From assembly GCA_947453145.1 (NCBI GenBank), contig CANGFA010000002.1, forward strand, positions 62,001 through 126,000: a stretch of 64,000 bases of DNA. The letters are read 5' to 3'. The DNA is from Bacteroidota bacterium (GTDB lineage Bacteria > Bacteroidota > Bacteroidia > Chitinophagales > Chitinophagaceae). Below, one piece after another: positions 39,585 to 48,968 of the stretch. Made by a program: the position numbers and the translations under genes. Under the pieces are notes generated by a model. That model was not told the origin of the DNA and searched no databases. It saw only the letters and a program-made list of their open reading frames with translations. How positions within the stretch are numbered: the stretch's first letter is position 1; each line of letters opens with the position of its first letter.

Positions 39585-39914
39585 ATGAAAAAGATTATCG
39601 GATACTGTCTTTTGGCCTTTGTAGTACTATTTAGTTACTGCGGCAATCGTCAAGAAACAAAAATAGTACCCCCTGAAAATAATTCAACAATGCCTAACAA
39701 GGAGGAAGTGAATACAGAAAAAACTTATCCCTTAGCCTTGGTAAATAATAAAAAGGACCCTACTTGTGGCATGCCAGTAACAGCAGGAATTCATGATACA
39801 GCACATTATGAAAAATGGGTGCTAGGATTTTGCTCAAAAGAATGTAAGGATGAGGCAATTGCTGGTTTAGCTAAAAATCCAAAAGCAATTTTAGATACTG
39901 CAATTATTAAATAA
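39585..39914 (+). CDS. Small YHS-like domain lipoprotein
   Basis: Lipobox VVLFSYCG; DPTCGMPVTAGIHDTAHYEKWVLGFCSKECKDE. Confidence 0.75.
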   Translation: MKKIIGYCLLAFVVLFSYCGNRQETKIVPPENNSTMPNKEEVNTEKTYPLALVNNKKDPTCGMPVTAGIHDTAHYEKWVLGFCSKECKDEAIAGLAKNPKAILDTAIIK

Positions 39915-39917
39915 ATT

Positions 39918-39954
39918 TTTGTTTAGTTAAGAAATAAAGTCTTAACTAAACAAA
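39918..39954. terminator. Bidirectional terminator hairpin between convergent genes
   Basis: TTTGTTTAGTTAAGA-AATAAAG-TCTTAACTAAACAAA, 15-bp perfect stem. Confidence 0.8.
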
Positions 39955-42900
39955 TAAGCAATATCGTCTTTGGTTAAGGACTTCACAAATCCTTCTTCAT
40001 CAGAAATTAATTCTTTGGCCAAGGATCTTTTACGATCCTGCAATTTCAAAATTTTATCTTCTACTGTGTCCGTACAAATCATACGATACGCAAATATATT
40101 TTTGGTCTGACCAATTCGATGCGTTCGGTCGATGGCTTGTTGCTCTACAGCTGGATTCCACCAAGGATCTACAATATATACATAGTCGGCTGCAGTTAAG
40201 TTTAATCCAACACCACCCGCTTTTAAAGAAATTAAAAATACCCTGCAATTTGAATCATTTTGAAAACGTTCAATTGCTTTTTCTCTTTCTTGTATAGTAC
40301 TGCCTCCGTCAAAATACTCATAATCAATACCCAACTTAGTTAACTGCTCTTTTATAAGTCCTAACATGCCCAAGAACTGAGAAAATACCAAGGCCTTGTG
40401 ATCCCCAATATTTTCGGCTATTTCACGGGTTAGCTCTTCTAATTTTACCGATTCATTTGGATAGGATTCATCCTTTATAATAGCGGGGCTATCACAAATT
40501 TGACGCAATTTCATTAAACCTTGTAAAATGGATAGTTGAGATTTTTGAATTCCTTTTTCTTCCACCATGCCAATTAACTTATCACGATAATCGTTTCGGT
40601 AGGCTTCATAAATTTTACGTTGTGCTGAACCCATTTCACAATACAACACCATCTCTTGCTTCTCAGGTAAATCTTTTGCAACCTGTTCTTTAGTTCTGCG
40701 TAAAATAAAAGGAAATACAAATTTTCTTAAATGTTCTTTTTGCTCCTTCTCATCAAACTTATCAATAGGCATAGAAAAATTATGCTTAAAATATTCTACT
40801 GTTCCTAGCATCCCAGGATTTAAGAAATTCATTTGCGCATAAATATCAAATGTATTGTTTTGCAATGGTGTACCACTCAAACATAATTTGTTGGTGGCTT
40901 GTAATAAGCAGGCTGCTTTGGTCACTTTACTGGACGGATTTTTAATGGCTTGACTCTCATCCAATATCACGTAATCAAATTTTACTTCAGCAAACATTTT
41001 AATATCACTTCTTAAAGTACCATAGGTGGTAATAATAACTTCTACAGGATCTTTAAACAATTGTGATTTACTACGAGTGCCGCCATGGTGAATTTGAAAA
41101 CTTAAACTTGGCGTGAACTTTTTTAATTCATTTTGCCAGTTATACAATAGTGTTGTTGGACAAACCACCAAAGCCAACAATTTTCCGTTCTTTTCTTTTA
41201 AATGTTGTAAAAAAGAAAGCGTTTGAATGGTTTTGCCCAGTCCCATATCATCTGCCAATATTCCACCCCATTGCACATCATGCAGATAATTTAACCATTG
41301 AAATCCACTCACCTGATAAGGCCTTAAAATAGGAGATAAATGTTCTGGAGGTGGAATATCTGCAATGGAATACTTTTCTCTTATTTGTTCAAATTTTTCT
41401 TCCAACTTAAATACCAATTCTTCTTCATCCCTTTGTTCATATAATTCATCTATTATAGAGAAATGGTATTTACTCAATTTTAAATTATCAACTTTTCCTT
41501 CTCCTACTTTAAACAATAAAGAATATTTGTTTAACCATTTTTCTGGCAACACCCCTAGGCTACCATCTTTTAATTCCACATATTGTTGTTTGTTAGACAA
41601 CATGTTTTTAATATCCTGTACCGAAACTTTTTGTTCACCAAAGGATACTTCCACTTTCGCATCAAACCAATCGGTATTGCTACTAATGTATAATTTGGTA
41701 GTTGGTTTTGCCGTATTAAATTTGAATTGCTTTAAATTATCTGATCCAAATAGTGGAATTTGTTTTTCTTTAAGGGTGTCTATAAATAAGAAAAACCAAT
41801 TATTTTTTAATACCTCCGCACCTTTTAATGCTAAAATATTTCCTTCATTTGGCCTAACAAATCCCGAATGCAATTGCTCTATAATGGTTATCAGGCTTCG
41901 CTCTGCTGCTAAATCTCTTTCTAAAATAATAATCTTATCTCCTTGTTGTTGGATAACAGAAGGACCGTCGGCCGTAGTTACAATAATATCCTTATACAAA
42001 TAGATTGGCTCAAATAATAAATAATCTCTGTCCTCTTTTAACAAAATTTGCAACTGTGGTTTTACCCCTCTTAATTTTTCTTGCTTCACATTACCCAACT
42101 CAACCGCATATGCTTTTGACAAAGGCAGTAAAGTGGTTTGCAAATACGTAGGCCAATCTTCTAAATCTATTTCATTATACCCCGTAGGTAAGAATTTTTC
42201 AACCCATTGTAAATCTTCTAGTTTTTTCCATGTAAAAAACTGATGGTGGTACTGAAAAATATAATGTGATTTTGCATGATTTTCTTCCAATGCAATTTTT
42301 CCCTCAGGTAAATTTACTTGTGCATATATGATATATTTTTCGCCGTCTTTCTCCACTTTAAAACTGGGCTGAATGGTATTAAAAACCATCTCTGCTTTTT
42401 GTAAATTAGCAGTAGTGAAAGGTTTATTATTGGGAAGATGGAAATTAAATGGATGCTCAGAAATATCTCTCCATAATCTCTCCAACTTCGAATGCATGTA
42501 TTCCTGAATTAAACTCTTGGTTTCATCTGGTAAATTGGATTCGTCGGCATGTAAAATGGTATCCCAAATACCCATAAAAGGAGAATTTTTATTTAAAAAC
42601 TTAGTCAGTTCAGGTGCTTGTAATTTCCGCACCATTTGTACTAAATTTTTATCCTCTTCCTTCATCTCTTCAGAAACAATGAATTTTGGTAAATCTATTT
42701 TCTCCACTTTCCCAACAAAAGTAGTGCCCTCTTCATTTACTTCTCCTTTAATTACATTTAAAATTAGATAAGGATAGGCCTCTGCATTTTGCTGAATGAC
42801 CAAGCCAAAACGCTCCAAAGTTCTTGCTGGAGTAATTCCTGCGCTGCCTTGCTCTTGTTCCATATCCCAATCGTTGGATCGGGGTAATTTTCTGGTGGCA

Positions 42901-43709
42901 GTAACCGGACCCGCATTTACTCTTTGGATACGCTCATCTAAAACTTTTAAATAAGGCTTGCCTTCATGGTAAGTGAACTCGAATTTATCTTCGATATAGT
43001 CATCTAATGAATAACCATACAAAGCCAATAATTTATTTTTTTCTCTATCCCAATTGCGAATGGTATCAAAATAATCAGCCCCTTTTAATTGGAATAATTG
43101 TAATAACAAAACCGTTTTATGTAAACACAATGGGTATTCTGTCTCACTTAAACAATCACATGAGGTGTCAAAGAAGCGTTCTTCATTTTTTTGTACAATG
43201 AGATGAAATGTTTTTTTATTTTCATCCATTTCCGCGACAACTTTTTCATTGGCGCTCTCTATAATATGGGGCCTATTGGCTTTTAGGGTCGTTTCTGCTT
43301 TTTCAAAAGTTGCTTTTGAACAAAGCATTCTTATCATTTTTAAATCTAAATTTTTTGTACGCAACTGTGTATGCGTAGTTACATAAGAAGCCTGTTTATA
43401 ATCCAATAAATTTTTATCTAGCAAGTCTTGTACAAAAAATAAAGCTGCTGCTTTATGTCTACAAACCTCAGATAAATTATAAGGACAACCACATCTTAAT
43501 GAAAGGGTAGCCGGGCTTTTAAAATTTTCGATAGTGACTTTATAATAGGTACTATATCCATCGTCTTTTACACGACAATGGATACTACCCAATAATGGAT
43601 CAAATTTGACCAATTCGATATTTTTGAGCGCGAAAATCTTTTTTCCACGTCTAATTACCTCTTCGGTTCCGTAGCTATAAATGTGTTTTACTAAATAGGG
43701 TAATGCCAT
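39942..43709 (-). CDS. SNF2-family DEAD/DEAH helicase with N-terminal SWIM-like zinc fingers
   Basis: GGILADDMGLGKTIQTLSFL; DESQAIKNPSS; DPWWNPAVEQQAIDRTHRIGQ; CGCPYNLSEVCRHKA. Confidence 0.95.
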   Translation of the reverse strand: MALPYLVKHIYSYGTEEVIRRGKKIFALKNIELVKFDPLLGSIHCRVKDDGYSTYYKVTIENFKSPATLSLRCGCPYNLSEVCRHKAAALFFVQDLLDKNLLDYKQASYVTTHTQLRTKNLDLKMIRMLCSKATFEKAETTLKANRPHIIESANEKVVAEMDENKKTFHLIVQKNEERFFDTSCDCLSETEYPLCLHKTVLLLQLFQLKGADYFDTIRNWDREKNKLLALYGYSLDDYIEDKFEFTYHEGKPYLKVLDERIQRVNAGPVTATRKLPRSNDWDMEQEQGSAGITPARTLERFGLVIQQNAEAYPYLILNVIKGEVNEEGTTFVGKVEKIDLPKFIVSEEMKEEDKNLVQMVRKLQAPELTKFLNKNSPFMGIWDTILHADESNLPDETKSLIQEYMHSKLERLWRDISEHPFNFHLPNNKPFTTANLQKAEMVFNTIQPSFKVEKDGEKYIIYAQVNLPEGKIALEENHAKSHYIFQYHHQFFTWKKLEDLQWVEKFLPTGYNEIDLEDWPTYLQTTLLPLSKAYAVELGNVKQEKLRGVKPQLQILLKEDRDYLLFEPIYLYKDIIVTTADGPSVIQQQGDKIIILERDLAAERSLITIIEQLHSGFVRPNEGNILALKGAEVLKNNWFFLFIDTLKEKQIPLFGSDNLKQFKFNTAKPTTKLYISSNTDWFDAKVEVSFGEQKVSVQDIKNMLSNKQQYVELKDGSLGVLPEKWLNKYSLLFKVGEGKVDNLKLSKYHFSIIDELYEQRDEEELVFKLEEKFEQIREKYSIADIPPPEHLSPILRPYQVSGFQWLNYLHDVQWGGILADDMGLGKTIQTLSFLQHLKEKNGKLLALVVCPTTLLYNWQNELKKFTPSLSFQIHHGGTRSKSQLFKDPVEVIITTYGTLRSDIKMFAEVKFDYVILDESQAIKNPSSKVTKAACLLQATNKLCLSGTPLQNNTFDIYAQMNFLNPGMLGTVEYFKHNFSMPIDKFDEKEQKEHLRKFVFPFILRRTKEQVAKDLPEKQEMVLYCEMGSAQRKIYEAYRNDYRDKLIGMVEEKGIQKSQLSILQGLMKLRQICDSPAIIKDESYPNESVKLEELTREIAENIGDHKALVFSQFLGMLGLIKEQLTKLGIDYEYFDGGSTIQEREKAIERFQNDSNCRVFLISLKAGGVGLNLTAADYVYIVDPWWNPAVEQQAIDRTHRIGQTKNIFAYRMICTDTVEDKILKLQDRKRSLAKELISDEEGFVKSLTKDDIAYLFS

Positions 43710-43747
43710 AAATTATACAATATCACCCTTTTGAAAAGGGCAATTTG

Positions 43748-43755
43748 CAAATGTA
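43748..43755 (-). promoter_or_regulatory. -7 promoter element of SNF2 helicase gene
   Basis: Minus TACATTTG. Confidence 0.4.
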
Positions 43756-43783
43756 CGAATTTGTGGGCTAATTTTCGTTATTC

Positions 43784-44521
43784 TTATACCCCATTTATCA
43801 ATGCACCATCCTTAAAAATGGGTAAGCTGGGGGCAATATCCTTGCTAATACAATACAGCATGTCTAATTCTAATCCATAAGCAGCTAAGCGATGCCAATG
43901 CGTTACTGTTTTAATATATTCAGTCATATTATTTTTATGCTGATTATACAACTGGTTGGCCATAAAACTACTATCACAATGAATGGTAAAATGATCTTTT
44001 ATTTCCTCAATAACCGCCCCGGCAAATAAAGTATCTTCTATATTAAATCTGTTCTTCCAACCCGAACAACCCAAAATAACAGGCTTATTTTGTGCTTTTA
44101 AATACGCTACCACCTGTGATAAATTAGGAAAGGACCCCGTAATCACTTCCTTGGCACCATTACGAAGTGCCATATGTAACAATTTAGTACCATTTGTTGT
44201 GGTAATTACTAAGGTTTTGTTTTGGATAAAATCTTTTGGATATTCCGAAGGAGAATTTCCATAGGATAAACCTGGAATAATTTTACCATCCCGTTCACCT
44301 GCCGTTATTCCACCAGTGGCCTTTCCCATTTCTATACAAGCTTCTGCACTATCTACAGGAATAATTTTAGTAGCCCCATTGTATAATGCTGTTGCCATCG
44401 TTGAAGTAGCTCTAAATACATCAATGATGACAACAATACTATCATTAATTTCATATAAATCTAATAACTGTGGAGTAAGTACCGTGTGTAAACTCGGTTT
44501 AGTTTTAGGATCGCTGTTCAT
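43784..44521 (-). CDS. comB: 2-phosphosulfolactate phosphatase family (ComB)
   Basis: VVIIDVFRATSTMATALYNGATKIIPVDS; GERDGKIIPGLSYGNSPSEY; start trimmed to ATG 44521 because a -7 box overlaps the longer ORF. Confidence 0.88.
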   Translation of the reverse strand: MNSDPKTKPSLHTVLTPQLLDLYEINDSIVVIIDVFRATSTMATALYNGATKIIPVDSAEACIEMGKATGGITAGERDGKIIPGLSYGNSPSEYPKDFIQNKTLVITTTNGTKLLHMALRNGAKEVITGSFPNLSQVVAYLKAQNKPVILGCSGWKNRFNIEDTLFAGAVIEEIKDHFTIHCDSSFMANQLYNQHKNNMTEYIKTVTHWHRLAAYGLELDMLYCISKDIAPSLPIFKDGALINGV

Positions 44522-44525
44522 GCGG

Positions 44526-44533
44526 CAAAGATA
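44526..44533 (-). promoter_or_regulatory. -7 element immediately upstream of comB
   Basis: Minus TATCTTTG ending 4 nt before ATG 44521. Confidence 0.5.
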
Positions 44534-44542
44534 CAAAACAGC

Positions 44543-44899
44543 TTACATTTCTACGAGCAATTCCTTTTGTTTTGACAAAAGTAAAATTTCATTTAAAATA
44601 ATTTCGGTACTTGTTCGCTTTACTCCATTTTTATCAGTAAACATTTTATTTACCAATCTTCCTTCCACAGCCACTTCGGTTCCCTTGGTCAAATATTTTT
44701 CAACATAAACTGCCAACTTGGCCCAAGCCACCAAGCTAAACCATTGAGTTTCGTCCATCCACTCCCCTTTTGCATTTTTATAGCGATCGTTTACTGCCAA
44801 TCTTATATTGGCTAATTTTTTATTATCACCATACGTTTTCATTTCTGGATGGGCACCTAGTCGTCCAACCAATTGAACCTTGTTTTTAATTGCTTTCAT
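44543..44899 (-). CDS. ssb: Single-stranded DNA-binding protein
   Basis: NKVQLVGRLGAHPEMKTYGDNKKLANIRLAVND; VEGRLVNKMFTDKNGVKRTSTEIILNEI. Confidence 0.92.
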   Translation of the reverse strand: MKAIKNKVQLVGRLGAHPEMKTYGDNKKLANIRLAVNDRYKNAKGEWMDETQWFSLVAWAKLAVYVEKYLTKGTEVAVEGRLVNKMFTDKNGVKRTSTEIILNEILLLSKQKELLVEM

Positions 44900-44967
44900 T
44901 GTATATTTTTTGTTGAAATACAAATGTGCAATTCAAATAGATACAAGAATCAAGTATTTATACTACT

Positions 44968-44995
44968 AAAAAAGGGGCCAGATGCCCCTTTCCTA
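44968..44995 (-). terminator. Intrinsic terminator downstream of gcvT
   Basis: Minus: AAAGGGGC-ATCTG-GCCCCTTTTTT. Confidence 0.8.
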
Positions 44996-45017
44996 TTTTA
45001 ATCAAGCTATTTAAAGA

Positions 45018-46112
45018 TTATTTAAATGGAAATTTAACAACTTTAGCTTTTACCAATGTGTTTCTTATATCTATAAATATTTCTGTACCCGCTTTTGCAT
45101 GATCTGTTGCAACATAACCAAGCCCAATTGCTTTTCCTAAACTTGGTGCTTGGGTTCCAGAAGTTACTGAACCAATTTCTTTGCCAGCCGCATCTTTAAT
45201 TAGGTAATAATGACGAGGGATCCCACGGTCAATCATTTCAAAGCCGACTAATTTTTTTGCAGCTCCTGCTTCTTTCTGTACTTTAAGTGCAGCTGAATTA
45301 GTGAATTCTTTGGTAAACTTTGTAATCCATCCTAAACCAGCGTCTATTGGACTGGTTGTATCGTCTATATCATTTCCATATAAACAAAATCCCATTTCTA
45401 ATCTTAAAGTATCTCTGGCACCTAAACCAATTGGTTTTAAATCATAGGCAGCACCTGCTTCAAATAATGCATCCCAAATTTTATGAGCATTATCATTCAC
45501 ATCATCAAAATAAATTTCAACTCCTCCTGCACCTGTATAACCCGTTGCACTAATTAATACATTTTCAATATCCAATAAAGTGCCTTTTGCAAAACTATAA
45601 TAAGGCATATTCAATACATCCATTTTAGTCATGGTTTGAACTATCTTGGTTGCATTGGGGCCTTGCACTGCAAGCAAAGCGGTCTTTACACTTATATTGT
45701 GCATTTCAACACCTTTGGTATTATGTTGTGAAACCCAATTCCAATCTTTTTCAATGTTGGAAGCATTTACTACCAACATGTATACTTTATTTTTTTCAAC
45801 ACAGTATACTAATAAGTCATCCACTATACCTCCTGTTGCATTTGGAAAACAACTATACTGCGCCTTTCCATCTTCCAAAACTGATGCATCATTGCTCGTA
45901 ACTCTTTGTATTAAATCCAACGCATTTTCTCCTTTTAAAATAAATTCTCCCATATGACTTACATCAAAAACACCAGCGCTGTTTCTAACTGCAGCATGTT
46001 CATCATTAATACCAGTGTAGCTAATGGGCATATTATAACCAGCAAAAGGGGCCATTTTAGCGCCAAGCTCAATATGTTTTTGGGTAAATGGGGTATTTAA
46101 AACTTCACTCAT
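45018..46112 (-). CDS. gcvT: Glycine cleavage system aminomethyltransferase
   Basis: [45 protein letters not shown]. Confidence 0.97.
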   Translation of the reverse strand: MSEVLNTPFTQKHIELGAKMAPFAGYNMPISYTGINDEHAAVRNSAGVFDVSHMGEFILKGENALDLIQRVTSNDASVLEDGKAQYSCFPNATGGIVDDLLVYCVEKNKVYMLVVNASNIEKDWNWVSQHNTKGVEMHNISVKTALLAVQGPNATKIVQTMTKMDVLNMPYYSFAKGTLLDIENVLISATGYTGAGGVEIYFDDVNDNAHKIWDALFEAGAAYDLKPIGLGARDTLRLEMGFCLYGNDIDDTTSPIDAGLGWITKFTKEFTNSAALKVQKEAGAAKKLVGFEMIDRGIPRHYYLIKDAAGKEIGSVTSGTQAPSLGKAIGLGYVATDHAKAGTEIFIDIRNTLVKAKVVKFPFK

Positions 46113-46156
46113 GTAAATTGTATTTCTGCAAATATAATCAAAAAGGGTGCTAATTA

Positions 46157-46188
46157 AAACACCCCTTCTACAATAGAAAGGGTGTGGT
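46157..46188 (-). terminator. Probable terminator downstream of pspC-like gene
   Basis: Minus: ACACCCTTTCT-ATTGT-AGAAGGGGTGTTTTAATT. Confidence 0.55.
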
Positions 46189-46228
46189 TCCAAAAATCAA
46201 AATGGAAGAATCAAAGACAGTTTTTATG

Positions 46229-48442
46229 TTAGTAGGTGAACCGATCTAAAACCCAATGCAAATCAAAAAAATGAATCGTTTTTTTTACCAGCACTTCCTT
46301 TGCTCCATTGGTATTCAAACCTATATTACCCTTATCTTTATCTTTATTCTGTTCTAATTGCTCTCTTTCTTCTTTCAAATCCCTCAAAGGGTTTTCCTGG
46401 TTATTTTTAATTTGGCTGTCCCCTTTTAATGGCTCCTCCTTGGAAGGTTTTAACAATTCCAAGCCCTTTTCTGTCATTTTATATTCTGCACCAATTTCAA
46501 ATGGATAAGATGCATTATCCCATGGTTCATTCCATTCATCATACCAGCCATCACGAATACCATTAATGGTTTCAGTTCTAATCGATGATCGGTTTACTTT
46601 AATATTTACTTGTTGCCAATTTTTATTACTAATTTTTATGCGTTTCCCAACTGGAACCGCAATAGTCATAATAACATGTTGGTTTCTAAATTTATTCTTT
46701 TTTGTAATCGCAATACCTTTATCCAAATTCAACAAACTATCTGTTTGACTTACATTAAAATTAATGGCATTTGCAAATTGATTTGCTTCTTGTATGGAAT
46801 TGCCTTTTGATAATTTAACTACATTCACTTCAAAACTATCCGTTTTGGATTGTACAATTCTTACTTTAAGATTTCTTATAAATATGGTATCCTCATTATT
46901 ATAACTACTAAAAGGGGTGATGTTAAAAAATTGTTCGTCATAATATTTCATTTTGGAAAATGTAGATACCTCCAAAAAATCCACTTTAGCATTGGTTAAG
47001 ACAACAGGTTCTTCTACCGGTATATTATGTTTAGAAAAACTACTGCCTAAACTACTAAAGAAATAAAATAAACAAATCCAACCCAATACCCACAATGAAA
47101 TAAAACTAGCTCTTACCCATTTATTGGATTTCTTAAAGCCTGCAATTTTCCTGATAACGGCTGTTACAATACCAATAACTGGCACCCATATAAAAAATAA
47201 AATAGTACCTATGAGCGCGGCTGTTTGCAATCCATCTTCAATTAAAAATCCTTTAAGAGGTAATAAACTGGTGCTTGCAAGGCCCAAGCCAAACAAAGAC
47301 ACTAAAATACCAAAGCCTACTACGCCTAAAATAAAATATACAAATACCTTAACCGCAATGGTAATGATGCGGCCTACAAAATACAAGCATCCTTTATTAT
47401 GAGCGTTTGTTACCTGGGTCTGTGGTTCTCTATTTTGGTTTTCTGATCCGCCTTCCTCACTTTTTTGGGATCTTTCTGCTCTACGTTCATTTCGTTTATT
47501 ATAAAATTCACTGCCCCAACTTTGAGCTCTTTTACTAAACCCTTCCATGTCATTTTGTATGGTATTTTTGATACTATTCAAGTCAACTTTTTCTCCTACC
47601 ATTTCCAATTTATCCGCACTGGTCTTGGCTTCGGGCAATACCAACCATAATACAATGTAAACAAAAACAGCTCCTGGACTAAATGTAAAATCTAAAAAAC
47701 TTGGAAAATCTGGACTATCCCAAAATTGCCATAAATGAAGATGTTTGAAATTAATTATAAAGCGAATAAAAGGAATCAAAAATAATAATCTAGCAATCCC
47801 CACTCTAATTCCAAAATATTTTGACAAGCCCGAACAAACCCCTCCAATTAATTTATTATCAATGTCTCTAAACAATCTTTTACGAACGCCTCCCACTTCT
47901 TTAACAGATGAGCTAGGAACGGCAATCCATAAAATTAAATAGCCTAATAAATTAATGCCCACTAAGAAAATCCATAAAACTCTTACCAATAAAGGATCTA
48001 AACCAAAATAGTTTGCGATACCACTACATACACCTCCTAATACTTTATTTTGCTCATCACGATATAAACGTTTTGGTGTTGAAGACTCAAAAGCATTTGA
48101 ACTGTTGGCATCATGTGTTGATGAACTTGAAGCCGAAGATGAATTAGAAGAGGCTGAAGTTGTTTGCTCAAAACCATCCTGCGCTTCAAAGTCAGCAGGT
48201 CGACCAATACTTGTAATAATTAAATTTATGGAATCTTCATTTATACATACTTCTCCTTTTTTTAATCGATCATCGCATAATTCTGCAACACGACATTCAA
48301 TATCATTGATAATTTCATCTCTGCCTTCTTCATTAGCAAAATAAACACGAAGAGATTGTATATATTGTTTTAAAATTTCATAAGCCTGTTCCTCAATGGG
48401 AAGAATACGACCTTGAAAATTAATATTGATTACTTTATTCAT
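46229..48442 (-). CDS. Tandem PspC-domain membrane protein
   Basis: KRLYRDEQNKVLGGVCSGIANYFGLDPLLVRVLWI and KRLFRDIDNKLIGGVCSGLSKYFGI; start ATG 48442. Confidence 0.9.
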   Translation of the reverse strand: MNKVININFQGRILPIEEQAYEILKQYIQSLRVYFANEEGRDEIINDIECRVAELCDDRLKKGEVCINEDSINLIITSIGRPADFEAQDGFEQTTSASSNSSSASSSSTHDANSSNAFESSTPKRLYRDEQNKVLGGVCSGIANYFGLDPLLVRVLWIFLVGINLLGYLILWIAVPSSSVKEVGGVRKRLFRDIDNKLIGGVCSGLSKYFGIRVGIARLLFLIPFIRFIINFKHLHLWQFWDSPDFPSFLDFTFSPGAVFVYIVLWLVLPEAKTSADKLEMVGEKVDLNSIKNTIQNDMEGFSKRAQSWGSEFYNKRNERRAERSQKSEEGGSENQNREPQTQVTNAHNKGCLYFVGRIITIAVKVFVYFILGVVGFGILVSLFGLGLASTSLLPLKGFLIEDGLQTAALIGTILFFIWVPVIGIVTAVIRKIAGFKKSNKWVRASFISLWVLGWICLFYFFSSLGSSFSKHNIPVEEPVVLTNAKVDFLEVSTFSKMKYYDEQFFNITPFSSYNNEDTIFIRNLKVRIVQSKTDSFEVNVVKLSKGNSIQEANQFANAINFNVSQTDSLLNLDKGIAITKKNKFRNQHVIMTIAVPVGKRIKISNKNWQQVNIKVNRSSIRTETINGIRDGWYDEWNEPWDNASYPFEIGAEYKMTEKGLELLKPSKEEPLKGDSQIKNNQENPLRDLKEEREQLEQNKDKDKGNIGLNTNGAKEVLVKKTIHFFDLHWVLDRFTY

Positions 48443-48470
48443 AAAAAGAAATTTTAATTTTTGAGACCAA

Positions 48471-48836
48471 CTAGGAAGCGGGACTTGCTTCTGTTGTAGG
48501 ATAGGTATTGTTATTTTGGGTGAGTTGATTAACGGCACCTGACATATCATTCCAGGTATTTAATAAAACTTCGTACGCTTTATTTCCTTCTTCTGTTAGC
48601 ACAAAATATTTTCTTGGTGGACCACTTACACTTTCCACCCATCTATAATTTAAAAGTCCCGCATTTTTTAACCTTGTTAATAAAGGATACAAAGTCCCTT
48701 CCAAAATGTGCAAATTGGCCGCTTTCATTTGCAAGACGATATCACTGGGATATACTTCGCCTTTTTGAATGATGGACAATATGCAAAACTCCAAAACGCC
48801 CTTGCGCATTTGACTTTGTGTGTTTTGAATATCCAT
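48471..48836 (-). CDS. PadR-family transcriptional regulator
   Basis: QMRKGVLEFCILSIIQKGEVYPSDIVLQMKAANLHILEGTLYPLLTRLKNAGLLNY. Confidence 0.94.
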   Translation of the reverse strand: MDIQNTQSQMRKGVLEFCILSIIQKGEVYPSDIVLQMKAANLHILEGTLYPLLTRLKNAGLLNYRWVESVSGPPRKYFVLTEEGNKAYEVLLNTWNDMSGAVNQLTQNNNTYPTTEASPAS

Positions 48837-48854
48837 GATAATTGCTTTAGAATA

Positions 48855-48862
48855 CAAAGCTA
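48855..48862 (-). promoter_or_regulatory. -7 element of padR-pspC promoter
   Basis: Minus TAGCTTTG. Confidence 0.5.
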
Positions 48863-48867
48863 GGTTT

Positions 48868-48902
48868 ATTTCTAGTACTATGCATCACATAGTACTAGAA
48901 AT
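48868..48902. promoter_or_regulatory. Long perfect inverted repeat, candidate PadR autoregulatory operator
   Basis: ATTTCTAGTACTATG-CATCA-CATAGTACTAGAAAT, 15-bp arms. Confidence 0.7.
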
Positions 48903-48968
48903 TTGCAAAATAATTTTTAATTCATTGAATTTCAATAACTTAAAAATTTAATGCTACTGTAAATAATA

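Noticed and set aside
41365-42003. 212-aa plus-strand ORF inside the SNF2 helicase gene
   Set aside because: Antisense shadow of a well-supported CDS; Ser/Asn-rich with no recognisable family.
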